Counted from the stretch's first letter, positions 34,337-46,129 are shown. The stretch is DNA of 64,000 bases from Okapia johnstoni (GCA_024291935.2 CM044308.1:123406501-123470500); one strand, 5' to 3'. Notes: generated by a model not told the origin, from the letters alone. A program made the numbers and translations.

Positions 34337-35131
34337 TCCACTTCAGTCGCTCAGTCATGTCTGACTCTTTGCGACCCCATGAATTGCAGCACGCCAGGCC
34401 TCTCTGTCCATCACCAACTCCCAGAGTCCACCCAAACCAATGTCCATCGAGTCGGTGATGCCATCCAACCATCTCATCCTCTGTCGTCCCCTTCTCCTCC
34501 TGCCCCCAATCCTACCCAGCATTAGTGTCTTTCCCAATGAGTCAACTCTACACATGAGGTGGCCAAAGTATTGGAGTTTCAGCTTCAACATCAGTCCTTC
34601 CAATGAACACCCAGGATTGATCTCCTTTAGGATGGATTGATTGGATCTCCTTGCAGTCCCTGGGACTCTCAAGAGTCTTCTCCAACACCACAGTTCAAAA
34701 GCATCAATTCTTCGGTGCTCAGCTTTCTTCACCGTCCAGCTCTCACATCCATACATGACCACTAGGAAAACCATAGCCTTGACTAGATGGACTTTTGTTG
34801 GCAAAGTAATGTCTCTGCTTTTAAATATGCTATCTAGGTTGGCCATAACTTTCCTTCCAAGGAGTAAGCGTCTTTTAATTTCATGGCTGCAATCACCATC
34901 AGCAGTGATTTTGGAGCCCAAAAAAATCAAGGCTGACACTGTTTCCACTGTTTCCCCATCTATTTGCCATGAAGTGATGGGACCAGATGCCATGATCTTA
35001 GCTTTCTGAACATTGAGCTTTAAGCCAACTTCTTCACTCTCCTCTTTCACTTTCATCAAGAGGCTCTTTAGTTCTTCACTTTCTGGTGTCATCTGTATAT
35101 CTGAGGTTATTGATATTTCTCCTGGCAATCT
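34337..35131 (-). mobile_element. BovB LINE 3' portion, intact C-terminal frame
   Basis: Reverse-oriented and 5'-truncated within the RT core, just upstream of motif C. The frame 35128-34355 runs 257 codons without a stop, from GEISI through [41 protein letters not shown] and [14 protein letters not shown] to the BovB C terminus. Motif C is damaged (the frame reads SDIQMTPES where YADDTTLMAES is expected). The 5' end faces another BovB copy about 30 bases away. Confidence 0.95.
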
Positions 35132-35162
35132 TAATTGGTCATGTCCAAAGTGAATAGACTCA

Positions 35163-36867
35163 ATCTAAATTGAAAAAAGTAGGGAAAACCACTAGAGCAT
35201 TCAGATTTGACCTAAATCAAATCCCTTATGATTATACAGTGGAAGTGGGAAACAGATTTAAGGAACTAGATCTGACAGAAAGAGTTCTTGATAAACTATG
35301 GATGGAGGTTCATGACATTGTTCAGGAGACAGGGATCAAGACCATCGCCAAGAAAAAGAAATGCAAAAAAGCAAAATGGCTGTCTGAGGAGGTCTTACAA
35401 ATAGCTATGAAAGAAGAGAAGTGAAAAGCAAAGGAGAAATGGAAAGATAGACCCATTTGAATGCAGAGTTCCAAAGAATAGCAAGGAGAGATAAGAAAGC
35501 CTTCCTCAGCAATCAGAGCAAAGAAATAGAGGAAAACAATAGAATGGGAAAGACTAGAGATCTCTTCAAGAAAATTAGAGATACCAAGAGAACATTTCAT
35601 GCAAAGATGGGCTCAATAAAGGACAGAAACGGTATGGACCTAACAGAAGCAGAAGATATAAATAAGAGGTGGCAAGAATACACAGAAGAACTGTACAAAA
35701 AAGATCTTCATGACCCAAATAATCACAATGATGTGATCACTCACCTAGAGCCAGACATCCTGGAGTGTGGAGTCAAGTGGGCCTTTGAAAGCATCACTAT
35801 GAACAAAGCTAGTGGAGGTGATGGAATTCCAGTCGAGCCAGTTCAAATCCTAAAAGATGATGCTGTGAAAGTGCTGCACTCAGTATACCAGCAAATTTGG
35901 AAAACTAGCAGTGGCCACAGGAATGGAAAAGGTCAGTTTTCATTCCAATCCCAAAGAAAGGCAATGTCAGAGAATGTTCAAACTACTGCACAATTGCACT
36001 TATCTCACATGCTAGTCAAGTAATGCTCAAAATTCTCCAAGCCAGGCTTCAGCAATACGTGAACCATGAACTTCCAGATGTTCAAGCTGGATTTAGAAAA
36101 GGCAGAGGAACAAGAGATCAAATGCCAACATCCGTTGGATCATTGAAAAAGCAAGAGAGTTCCAGAAAAACATCTATTTCTGCTTTATTGACTATGCCAA
36201 AGTCTTTGTGTGGATCACAACAAACTGTGGAAAATTCTGAAAGAGATGGGAATAGCAGACCACCTGACCTGCCTCTTGAGAAATCTATATGCAGGTCAGG
36301 AAGCAACAGTTAAAACTGTATATGATACAGACTGGTTCCAAATAGGGAAAGGAGTATGTCAAGGCTGTATATTGTCACCCTGCTTATTTAACTTATATGC
36401 AGAGTACATCATGAGAAACACTGAGCTGGATGAAGCACAAGCTGGAATCAAGATTTCTGGGAGAAATATCAATAACCTTAGTTATGCTGATGACACCATC
36501 CTTATGGCAGAAAGTGAATAAGAACTAAAGATCCTCTTGATGAAAATGAAAGAGGAAAAAGTTGGCTTAAAGCTCAACATTCAAAAAACTAAATCATGGC
36601 ATCTGGTCTCATCACTTCATGGCTAATAGATGAGGAAACAGTGGCAGACTTTATTTTTGGGGGCTCCAAAATCAGTGCAGATGGTGACTGCAGCCATGAA
36701 ATTAAGAGACGCTTACACCTTGGAAGAAAAGTTATGACCAAACTAGACAGTATATTAAAAAGCAGAGACATTACTTTGCCAACAAAGTTCCATCTAGTCA
36801 AAGCTATGGCTTTTCCAGTAATCATGTATGGATGTGAGAGCTGGACTTTAAATAAAGCTGAGCACTG
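35163..36867 (+). mobile_element. BovB LINE, left part (split by L1)
   Basis: Starts in the endonuclease-RT linker (KKVGKTTRAFRFDLNQIPYD) and runs into the RT and C-terminal region. Several frames are used: 35170-35424, 35457-36023, 36023-36313, 36210-36521 (motif C YADDTILMAES) and 36596-36907. It shares with the 27.5-29.6 kb copy a 4-bp deletion after motif A and a 3-bp deletion before the TDWFQIGKG block. Interrupted by an L1 after 36867 and continuing at 37521. Confidence 0.95.
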
Positions 36868-37520
36868 TATTGGTGTTTTTCTTTCTGGCTTACTTCACTC
36901 TGTATAATGGGCTCCAGTTTCATCCACCTCATTAGAACTGATTCGAATGTATTCTTTTTGATGGCTGAGTAATATTCCATTTTGTATATGTACCAAAGCT
37001 TCCTTATCCATTCATCTGCTGATGGGCATCTAGGCTGCCTCCATGTCCTGGCTATTATAAACAGTGCTGCGATGAACATTGAGGTACACGTGTCTCTTTC
37101 AATTCTGGTTTCCTCAGTGTGTATACCCAGCAGTGGGATTGCTGGGTCATATGGCAGTTCTATTCCCACTTTTTTAAGGAATCTCCACACTGTTCTCCAT
37201 AGCGGCTGTACTAGTTTGCATTCCCACCAACAGGACCCTATGGGAGAGGGTGAGGGCGGAATGATATGGGAGAATGGCAATGAAGCATGTAAATTATCAT
37301 ATGTGATACGAATTGCCAGTCCAGGTTCAATGCATGTTACAGGGTACTCGGGGCTGGTGCACTGGGATGACCCAGAGGGATGGGATGGGGAGGGAGGTGG
37401 AAGGGGGCTTATGGAAGGGGAACACATGTACACCCATGGTGGATTCATGTCAATGTATGGCAAAATAAATACAATATTGTAAAGTTAAAAAATAGAAAAT
37501 AAACTAATTAAAAAAAAAAA
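36868..37520 (+). mobile_element. 5'-inverted (twin-primed) bovine L1 insertion
   Basis: The left part, to about 37232, is the end of L1 ORF2 on the minus strand, whose translation includes [34 protein letters not shown] and [10 protein letters not shown]. The right part is the adjacent L1 3' UTR on the plus strand ('ggctggtgcactgggatgac', 'gtacacccatggtggattca', 'caatattgtaaag'), ending in a poly-A. Target duplication aaagctgagcactg (36854-36867) and agctgagcactg (37521-37532) brackets both parts, so this is one insertion with 5' inversion. Confidence 0.93.
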
Positions 37521-37913
37521 AGCTGAGCACTGAAGAATTGATGCTTTTGAACTGTGGTGTTGGAGAAGACTCTTGAGAGTCCCTTGGACTGCAAGGAGAT
37601 CCAACCAGTCCATCCTAAAGGAGATCAGTCCTGAATGTCCATTGGAAGGACTGATGTTAAAGCTGAAACTCCAATATTTTGGCCACCTGATGAAAAGAAA
37701 TGACTAATTTGAAAAGACCCTGATTTGGGAAAGATTGAAGGTGAGAGGAGAAGGGGACAACAGAGGATGAGATGGTTGAATGGCATCACCGACTCAACGG
37801 ACATGAATTTGGGTAAACTCTGGGAGTTAGTGATAGACAGGGAAGTCTGGCATGCTGCAGTCCATGCAGTCGCAAAGAGTCGGACACAAACGTGCGACTG
37901 AACTGAACTGAAC
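37521..37913 (+). mobile_element. BovB LINE, right part (after L1)
   Basis: Resumes the BovB interrupted at 36867 with 'gaagaattgatgcttttgaa' and runs to the 3' tail 'gcgactgaactgaactgaac'. The C-terminal frame is broken by small indels and a stop. Confidence 0.95.
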
Positions 37914-38591
37914 TGAAATGTAGAATGCGATAGGTATTAGCTTTCTTAACTAACCTTCTATCAGTAAAATTTAATATTGTTTTGGAGGTGAGAATTATAG
38001 TATTGTCATACTGACTGCTTTTAATCAGGATTTTGGTCCATGTAACCATTATTTTTAATCAACTCAATGCTTCCATCATTTATAGCATCTCTTCTGCATG
38101 GAAGGCCGTTTGTTTTATTAGTGGAATTGTTTTGATCTAAAGTGCTATCCTTAACCAAAACACAGTGTTTTCTGTGTGCTCCGTATTTTTCAATTTTCTG
38201 ATTAACAAGAAAATATAAGTTGTATTTTTTGGCTTTTTCTCCTATGCGTTCATGTGTTTAGATAACTTGTCATTCTTTCATTTGCAGAAGATTAGAAGGT
38301 TTCAGATGTGCATCTGTGCAGTATTGCATTTCATATTAAGAAGCCAAGTTCAACAAATAAAAATTATCTTTCAGTGGATTCAACATAATGTTTGAATTGA
38401 AAACTAAACAAATGGAGAGTCTCTGAGAAATGAGTAAATTGAAAGAGATTGGAAAAATAAATATCCTATATTAAGATAGTTCTGGGAAATATTCTAATTA
38501 TCTTTACTGGCTTTTTTTGAACCCCAGAATTTTATAAATCTTAGGGAAATAAACATCTCTCTTTTATTTTTATCAGAATAATGGGCTTTTT
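37914..38591. other. Intergenic, no recognised feature
   Basis: AT-rich. No gene or named repeat recognised. Confidence 0.5.
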
Positions 38592-38722
38592 TAAAAAGAT
38601 ATTTTATTTATTCTTTTGGCCACTCCATGTGGCATGCAAGATCGTAGTTCCCCAACCTGGGATGAACCTGGGCCCCCCGCAGTGGGAGTGTGGAGTCCCA
38701 ACTACTAGCCCAGGGGGCAAGT
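38592..38722 (-). mobile_element. CHR-2-type SINE
   Basis: T/A-rich tail, 'ttggccactccatgtggcat', 'agatcgtagttccccaacc', 'gtggagtcccaactactagc' in reverse; the head is degraded. Confidence 0.75.
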
Positions 38723-39334
38723 CCTGAGGGAAATAAACATGTCTCGCCAACATGTAGTACTATGGAGGTGGAAGGTATAGCTATAGTTTCAGGATTTTGT
38801 TGTTTTTCCAGTTATTCATAAATAAGTTTCTGGTATATTTTACCTAATATGAGGATTCTAAAATTTATGTCGTGGTGAGAAGGCCTGACACCGCTTGATT
38901 CTTTTTTCCAATAAAATGATAACATCAGCTGTTTACTTGTTTCTCATCTCTTTTTCATAAAAACAGAGACAAGGAACAAGATACAGACAATTTATCTACT
39001 ATTTGAGCCTTTTGATTGCTTGAACTTTAGATGCATAGAAGTTTCATTTAATTGTATGTTATATTAAGGAATTTTACTGTATTCTCTCCCCCATATTTCC
39101 TTTTCAAATTACTCTTCTTATAGTTGAAAGTGTCCCTTAGGGCCAAAAATATCCTGAAAGCAAAGAAAAAACACTCAATATCAGCTTATTGTTACAGTAT
39201 TTTGCTGGGTCGTTTGTCTTTAACCATTATTAAGAAGTATCAGTATTATGTTCTTGTTTTTAAGAATATGTTGTTTTATAAGAAAAGTAATTATACCACT
39301 TACTCTAAAATGATTTCCCCTTTGTTCTTTTGTT
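38723..39334. other. Intergenic, no recognised feature
   Basis: AT-rich. No gene or named repeat. The ORF at 39124-39369 has no recognisable domain and overlaps the next old repeat. Confidence 0.45.
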
Positions 39335-39700
39335 TGCATAACAAACTACCCTCAAATTTTGTGACTTAAAACGAAGACTGTTTTATTACATTTCATGGTT
39401 TTGTGGGTCACAAATTGGGCAGGGTTTGATTGGGTCTTTCTTCTGTTCCACATGGTGTCATAAAGGTCTTTCAGTAGCCTAGAAGGCCCAAGACAGTTTC
39501 AGTTCTATGATTAGGGCCTTGGTGTGGACAGCTGGATGTCTGGCCCCCTCTAGGACTGTGTGGAGTACCTACAAGTGGCCTTGCCAACAAGGTGGGTTCA
39601 GCGTAGTTGGTCTTTCATAGATGCTCTGAGAACCGTAATTCCAGTGATAAAGGCAGAAATGTCAGAATTCCTATGACCTGAAAGTCACACAGCCTCATGA
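39335..39700. mobile_element. Ancient mammalian repeat, family not named
   Basis: 'aacaaactaccctcaaattt', 'gtgacttaaaacgaagac', 'gtgggtcacaaattgggcag' resemble the same family as 23135-23540 and 57783-58180. Confidence 0.5.
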
Positions 39701-40103
39701 CTGCCATCTTTTATTGGTTAGTCCGTCCACCACCAACTTGGTGGTAGTTGGTGATTCTGCCTTCCTCTTTCCTAAGTGAGCTGTTCTACTTACATTTTTG
39801 ACATTTAGAAATGACTGCTTGTCGACATTGTCAGTGATATGTTGAGTAAGAAACTGTGTTCTTTTACATAGTTTTCCAGTCTCCCATTTTTCTTACTTTT
39901 CTTTTTCTCTTCATATTCATTGTGCTTATGGACACGAAACAATTACAGATGAATAGGAATTGTGTCTTCCTTCTATTCACTGTTCAAAGTTCATTGATGC
40001 TTTGCTTAATTTTGTAAATTTAAATTTTAGAAAATGGAGTAAAAGATGCTAATACTCTGCTTGCTAATCTTCATGACAATGAAATTGTCTCATCCAGTTA
40101 GCT
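39701..40103. other. Intergenic, no recognised feature
   Basis: No gene or named repeat recognised. Confidence 0.5.
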
Positions 40104-40114
40104 CTGCCACCGGT

Positions 40115-40507
40115 TCAGTTCAGTTCAGTTCAGTTCAGTCGCTCAGTCGTGTCCGACTCTTTGTGACCCCATGAATCGCAGCACGCCAGGCCTCCCTGTC
40201 CATCACCAACTCCCGGAGTCCACCCAAACCCATGTCCATCGAGTCGGTGATGCCATCCAACCATCTCATCCTCTGTCGTCCCCTTCTCCTCCCGCCCCCA
40301 ATCCTACCCAGCATTAGGGTCTTTTCCAATGAGTCAAACCTTTGCATGAGGTGGCCAAAGTACTGGAGTTTCAGCTTCAATATTAGACCTTCCAATGAAC
40401 ACCCAGGATTGATCTCTTTTAGGATGGATTGATTGGATCTCCTTGCAGTTCAAGGGACTCTCAAGAGTCTTCTCCAACACCACAGTTCAAAAGCATCAAT
40501 TCTTCGG
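40115..40507 (-). mobile_element. BovB 3' fragment, young
   Basis: About 393 bp of the BovB 3' end in reverse, starting with five TTCAG-type tail units and ending inside the C-terminal coding region ('gcatcaattcttcgg'). Perfect 11-bp duplication ctgccaccggt at 40104-40114 and 40508-40518. The 86-codon frame 40395-40135 is uninterrupted. Confidence 0.96.
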
Positions 40508-40518
40508 CTGCCACCGGT

Positions 40519-41326
40519 ATCCCCCCTCAATAGGGCTGGAGTCCCACCACCCTGGCTCTATTTGGAAGAAGAGCTATAGGATATTGTAATCACATTCTGG
40601 CAGTGGAGGACAAGATTGTCTCTAGGATACTGTGCATTGTCCCAGGTGCTGAATTGTAGTACTGTGGTATAAGGAATACTGGACTAGAATCTAGGATGCT
40701 TGGTTTATTACTTTGCGGTGGACATCAGTCTCCTGAGAAAATACCTAGGGATGTCACTACTCCTTATTTTCAGTCCATGTGGGTCACACAGGGCTAGAGT
40801 CATCTCCTAGATCCCAACAGAGACACTTGGCCCTGGCTTGACCAATCAGCATATCTCATATCCCTGCCCATAGTTCAGGGATAAGCATATTCTCCAGGTA
40901 AATGTAATAAGAATTACACTTAGCACTTTTGCTACAATTACCTATCAATAACATAGAAACAAAGAAGTATTCTCTTTACATTGAGATTATTAAACAGAAC
41001 ATAGTACGTGAGCTTCTGATTGCCATATGTGCCACTGCTAAAGGAAAATCTGCTGTGAATAAAGTCAATTAGAAGGAGGAAGAGCTGAGAAAAGATCAAT
41101 TCCTGATTAAATTTGTAAATTTAATTAAAAAGAATTGAACACACCCAGAATTCGGAACTACTCCCTTGACTTTTCAGTTATAAAAGCAACAGGCTTTGGT
41201 TCCATTTATAAGCAGTTCTACCACCGGCATCCTCACTCATACAGATAGGATTTAAATCAGTGGTTACCAGAAGTGGTGAGAGATCCCTGGCAGGGAAGGT
41301 GAACAGTGCAATCCTGTCAAACTTCA
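40519..41326. other. Intergenic, no recognised feature
   Basis: No gene or named repeat recognised. Confidence 0.5.
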
Positions 41327-43560
41327 GTTAACCACATATGTGTGGGTCTAATTCTGGATTCTCTCTTCTGTCCAAATGATCTATATGTCTGTTCTTACAT
41401 CGATACCATACTATCTTGATTACTGTAGCTTTATAATAAGTTTTGAAACAGGTATTCTAAGTACTTTGTCAGTTCTTCTTGAAAATTGCATTGGCTATTA
41501 TAGGTGCTTTGAATTTCCATGTATATTTTAGAATCAGCTTATTAATTTGGAAAGAATTGGCATCTTAACACATTGAGTCTTCTAATACACAAACACTGTG
41601 TATTTCTCCATTTATTTAATCTTTTTTTCTTCTTAATTTTGTGGTTTTTAGTATGCAGATATTGCACATATTTCTGTTAAAAGTATGCCAAGTATTTCAG
41701 GTTTCTGAGCCTATTAAAACGGTATTTTTTAATTTAAATTTTAAATTGTTTGTTGCTAGTATATAGAAATTCTCCAAGCCAGGCTTCAGCAATATGTGAA
41801 CCGTGAACTTCCAGATGTTCAAGCTGGTTTTAGAAAAGGCAGAGGAACCAGAGATCAAATTGCCAATATCCGCTGGATCATTGAAAAAGCAAGAGAGTTC
41901 CAGAAAAACATCTATTTCTGCTTTATTGACTATGCCAAAGCCTTTGACTGTGTGGATCACAATAAACTGTGGAAAATTCTGAAAGAGATGGGAATACCAG
42001 ACCACCTGACCTGTCTCTTGAGAAACCTGTATGCAGGTCAGGAAGCAATAGTTAGAACTGGACATGGAACAACAGACTGGTTACAAATAGGAAAAGGAGT
42101 ACGTCAAGGCTGTATATTGTCACCCTGCTTATTTAACTTATATGCAGAGTACATCACGAGAAATGCTGGGCTGGAAGAAACACAAGCTGGAATCAAGATT
42201 GCCAGGAGAAATATCAATAACCTCAGATATGCGGATGACAGCACCCTTATGGCAGAAAGTGAAGAAGAACTACAGAGCCTCTTGATGAAGGTGAAAGAGG
42301 AGAGTGAAAAAGTTGGCTTAAAGCTCAATGTTCAGAAAACTAAGATCATGGCATCTGGTCCCATCACTTCATGGGAAATAGATGGGGAAACAGTGGAAAC
42401 AGTGTCAGCCTTTATTTTTTTGGGCTCCAGAATCACTGCTGATGGTGATTGCAGCCATGAAATTAAAAGACGCTTACTCCTTGGAAGGAAGGTTATGGCC
42501 AACCTAGATAGCATATTTAAAAGTAGAGACATTACTTTGCCAACAAAAGTCCGTCTAGTCAAGGCTATGGTTTTTCCAGTGGTCATGTATGGATGTGAGA
42601 GTTGGACGGTGAAGAAAGCTGAGCGCCGAAGAATTGATGCTTTTGAACTGTGGTGTTGGAGAAGACTCTTGAGAGTCCCTTGGACTGCAAGGAGATCCAA
42701 TCAATCCATCCTAAAAGAGATCAATCCTGGGTGTTCATTGGAAGGACTGATGTTGAAGCTGAAACTCCAATACTTTGGCCACCTCATGCGAAGGGTTGAC
42801 TCATTGGAAAAGACCCTGATGCTGGGTAGGATTGGGGGCGGGAGGAGAAGGGGACGACAGAGGATGAGATGGTTGGATGGCATCACCAACTTGATGGACA
42901 TGGGTTTGGGTAGACTCCGGGAGTTGGTGATGGACAGAGAGGCCTGGCGTGCTGCAATTCATGGGGTCGCAAAGAGTCAGACACGACTGAGCGACTGAAC
43001 TGAACTGAGTATATAGAAATAGTTGATTTTCATATACCGATCTTTGTCCTGCAACAATGCTAAATTCATTTATTAGCTCTAGCAGTTTATTGACAGGTTA
43101 TTTAGGATTTTCGGTATACTCGATCATTTTGTTTATGGTAAACATAGTCTTGTATCTTCCTTTTAACCCACGTGTCTTTTATGTTTTTGTCTCCAGTACA
43201 ATGTTGAAGATACATGTAAATATATGTATATAATGAATATAAATATAAAAAGTGAGAGCAGACATCTTTGTTAGTCTTTGGAGGAACGATTTTGTATTTT
43301 ACCATTAAACATGATGTTAACTGTAGGATATTCATAGATACATTTTATCAGATTGAGGAAGAAGTTGCTTTTATCTTGGTTTGCCAAGAGTGTGGGGGTT
43401 TTGTTGCTGTTTGATTCATGTTTTGTTTTATCATAATGGGTGGTGCTAAATTTTATCAAGTACTTTTCCTGCATATGTTAATGTGAACATAATTTTTTTC
43501 TCCTTTATTCTGCTAATATGGTGATCTATATTGTTTGGCTTTTTAAGACTTCAAAATACT
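41327..43560 (-). mobile_element. Old L1 (L1M-like) ORF2 fragment split by BovB
   Basis: Reversed L1 ORF2 wording on the left ('accatactatcttgattac', 'attagaatc...gaattggcatctta') and right ('tagctctagcagtttattga', 'gtcttgtatcttccttttaa', 'tctttgttagtctttggagg', 'attctgctaatatggtgat') of the BovB at 41771-43007. Many stops, long dead. Confidence 0.75.
41771..43007 (+). mobile_element. Young BovB LINE, 400-codon intact frame
   Basis: 5'-truncated within the RT domain, with a single uninterrupted frame 41796-42998 to the natural stop. It holds [19 protein letters not shown], motif A region [35 protein letters not shown], motif [12 protein letters not shown], the C-terminal [16 protein letters not shown] and [11 protein letters not shown]. 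The endonuclease and RT fingers are missing, so it is not an autonomous element. A perfect 13-bp target duplication agtatatagaaat lies at 41758-41770 and 43008-43020. It is nested in an old L1. Confidence 0.97.
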
Positions 43561-43817
43561 GAAGTATATATTTCCTTAAAACAAGAACATTCTCTTATAT
43601 AACTATAGTACTATTATCAAAATTAGGGAATTAATATTGATACAATGATATCTAATTTACAGACCTTATTAAAATTCTCTAATAAGCCCACTAAAATCCT
43701 TTTGTAGGTGAAGTATTCAAGATATGATCACATTTTGTGTGAACCGTTGTATTTCTTCTGTCTCCTTTAGCCTCGAACAGTTCTGTAGTCTGTCTTTGAC
43801 ACTTTTGAAGAGTTGTT

Positions 43818-44133
43818 GTTCAGTGGCTGAGTCATGTCCGACTCTTTGCGACCCCATTGACGCAGCACACCAGGCACCTCTGTCCTCCACTATCTCTTGG
43901 AGTTTGCTCAAATTCATGTCCATCGAGTCAGTGATGCTATCTAACCATCTCATCCTCTGCCGCCCACTTCTCCTCTTGCCTTCAATCTTTCCTAGCATCA
44001 GGGCCTTTTCCAACAAGTCAGCTCTTGGTGGCCAAAGTATTGGAGCTTCAGCTTTAGCATCAGTCCATCCAATGAACATTCAGGGTTGACTTCCTTTAGG
44101 ATTGACTGGTTTGATCTTTTTGCAGTCCTAGAG
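43818..44133 (-). mobile_element. BovB 3' fragment
   Basis: Reverse BovB end: 'gagtcatgtccgactctttg', 'gtccatcgagtcagtgatgc', 'ggtggccaaagtattggagc', ending near 'tttttgcagtcctagag'. More diverged than the copies at 40.1 and 41.8 kb; the antisense frame is broken. Confidence 0.93.
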
Positions 44134-44189
44134 TACCGGTAAGTTATTTTTAAAATTGTACCTCTATTTGGGTTTGTCTGATGCTTCCT

Positions 44190-44312
44190 CCAGTTTCCCT
44201 GGTGGCACAGCGGTAAAGAATCTGTCTGAAAATTCAGGAGATTCAAGAGACGTGGGTTTGATTCCTAGGTCAGAAAGATAACCTGCTCCAGTATTCTTGC
44301 CTGAAAAATTCC
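44190..44312 (+). mobile_element. Bov-tA SINE, 3'-truncated
   Basis: Begins 'tttccctggtggcacagcgg' and keeps 'gtattcttgcctgaaaaatt', then stops at 'ccatg'. The rest of the BovA body is missing. Confidence 0.88.
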
Positions 44313-44533
44313 ATGTTGTTATAAAACAAAACATATGTCTACCCAATTGTCTAATAATTTCATTCCTTTGAGCTTATTTAAGAGAAACAAAAGCATATGT
44401 CCACACAAAAAAGAATAAGGAATAATTGAATGAACTATCTGTAGTAAATATGGCAGATTGGTGCCTAAGGTCTGTTTAATCTTCTTGTACTGTGGCAGCC
44501 TTAAAAACTTGTAACTATACTTCCTAGACCCCC
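44313..44533 (+). mobile_element. Old L1-like repeat unit (pair of 18945-19170)
   Basis: Clearly similar, in opposite orientation, to 18945-19170 across about 220 bp, with an indel in 'catt...aagagaaa'. Contains L1-like 'aagcatatgtccacacaaa'. Family not named. Confidence 0.6.
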
Positions 44534-44539
44534 TTACGG

Positions 44540-44752
44540 GGGTTCCCAGGTGGTGCTAGTAGTAAAGAATCTGTCTGCCAATGCAGGAGATACAAGAGAC
44601 ATGGGTTTGATTCTTGGGTTGGGAAGATCCCATAGAGAAGGAAATGGCAACCTGCTCCACTATTCTTGCCTGAAAAATTCCGTGGACAGAGGAGCCAGAT
44701 GGGCTACAGTCCAAGGGGTCACAAAGAGTGGAACATGAATGAGCACGCACGC
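44540..44752 (+). mobile_element. Bov-tA SINE
   Basis: 'ggttcccaggtggtgctagt', 'gttgggaagatcccatagag', 'aggggtcacaaagagtgg', ending in a GCACGCACGCA tail. Confidence 0.92.
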
Positions 44753-45130
44753 AAGATGTTTCCTTATGGTTTGATCAGGTTATGCATTTTGGACAGGATG
44801 CTAAAAAAGGGATATTATGCCACCCCAGTCAGCACTTTAGGAGGGATATGAAGTTAATTTGTCCTATTATTGGTGATGTTAACTAGTGACTTCCAGACTC
44901 CTCCACTGTAAAGTGACTATTTCTCTTTATTATTAATTTGTATCTTGTAGAGACTTTGTGAATAATCTGTTTCTCACAATACTTTTGGCCACTAATTTTA
45001 TTATCCATTGGTGATTCTTGCCTGAAGCAATTACTACTGTGAGGGTTGACAAATAGTAATTTTCTAACATTTTTACAGGGTCTGAAATCTACCATAAAAA
45101 GAACTTTCTTCTGTTCCCTATTGATTCCTA
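44753..45130. other. Intergenic, no recognised feature
   Basis: No gene or named repeat recognised. Confidence 0.5.
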
Positions 45131-45167
45131 TATATCCATATATAACGATATATATGGATATATTTCA

Positions 45168-45200
<33 letters not shown>

Positions 45201-45207
45201 CACATAT
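45131..45207 (+). repeat. (TA)n-rich microsatellite
   Basis: TATATA tracts interrupted by CC/GG and CA units, including the near-palindrome around 'tccatatata...tatatatgga'. Likely unstable in length. Confidence 0.9.
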
Positions 45208-45389
45208 CAATAGATACAGTATATCAGCACAGATGCATGTGTTATTATTTTATGGATTTTAGCCCATTACTCTCATTATTTATTTATTTTGCTCAAACTG
45301 ATAAGAGGAGAAGTCTCTTCAAGATGGCTGTTCTGTCCACCTGGTATGGTATTTTGAGAACCTTCTTACTTTTTTGCACAAGATGTTTT

Positions 45390-45915
45390 GAGGAGGCAGA
45401 ATTCTAAGATGGTCCCTGAGACTTCTGCCTCCTGGTGAACAAACTTGGCATAATCCTCTCCCTTTAGAGGGAAGCTGAATATCATTCCCATGATTGGGTT
45501 ACATGATATAAAACTCTGTTACATTGTATAAATCTCTCTGCAGGGATTGTCTTTCTGGCTTTGAAGAAGAAAGCTATCAGGAAGTAAGAGGGTCATACAG
45601 GACCTTTGGGCAGCTTCTGGGATGTGAGAGAAACCACCACTGACAGCCCGAAAGGAAATGGGGGTTTAAGTCCTCAGTCACAAGTAACTGAAGCTTGCCA
45701 ACAACCTGAACAAACCTGGAAGAGGACTCTGAACCCCAGGTGAGAATGTAGCCTGGCTGGTCCTTTGACTTCAGCCTAGCGATATGCTGAGCCTTAACCC
45801 ATTTGAGCTATACCTGGACTTCTGATCCACAGAAATGCTGAGATAGCAAACGGCTGCTATTTTTACACGCTAAGTTTGTGGTGATCTGTTATGCGGCAAC
45901 AGCAAACCAATGCAA
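45390..45915 (+). mobile_element. MLT1-type MaLR LTR
   Basis: Order 'cagaattctaagatggtccc', 'cattcccatgattgggttac', 'ttctggctttgaagaagaaa', 'acctggaagaggactctgaa', 'tggacttctgatccacagaa', 'taagtttgtggtgatctgtt', 'cagcaaaccaatgcaat'. A textbook MLT1 layout without internal sequence. Confidence 0.82.
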
Positions 45916-46129
45916 TGTTCCACCCTCCCTTGCGCCTTTCCTGCCCAGCTCCTAGAATCAGTCATTTTTTCAAGGAGTCTTCCAACAATGAGAAAGCTGG
46001 CTGTAGTGTTATATAAATAATAAGCCTGGCTATAATTACATATATTTGTATCCACACACACACTCACATACACACTTTCTATATATTAGAACAAAACCAC
46101 AAACTTAGCTCTCTATCTGCATACGCCTC

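Noticed and set aside
34326..35204. 11-bp repeat agagcattcag at 34326-34336 and 35194-35204 as a target duplication of the reverse BovB
   Set aside because: The right copy lies inside the forward BovB, continuous with BovB sequence on both sides, and part of the left copy belongs to the BovB tail wording. Likely coincidence.
34337..37913. One BovB insertion with 5' inversion
   Set aside because: Both parts have their own 3' ends and overlap in content, so two insertions are required.
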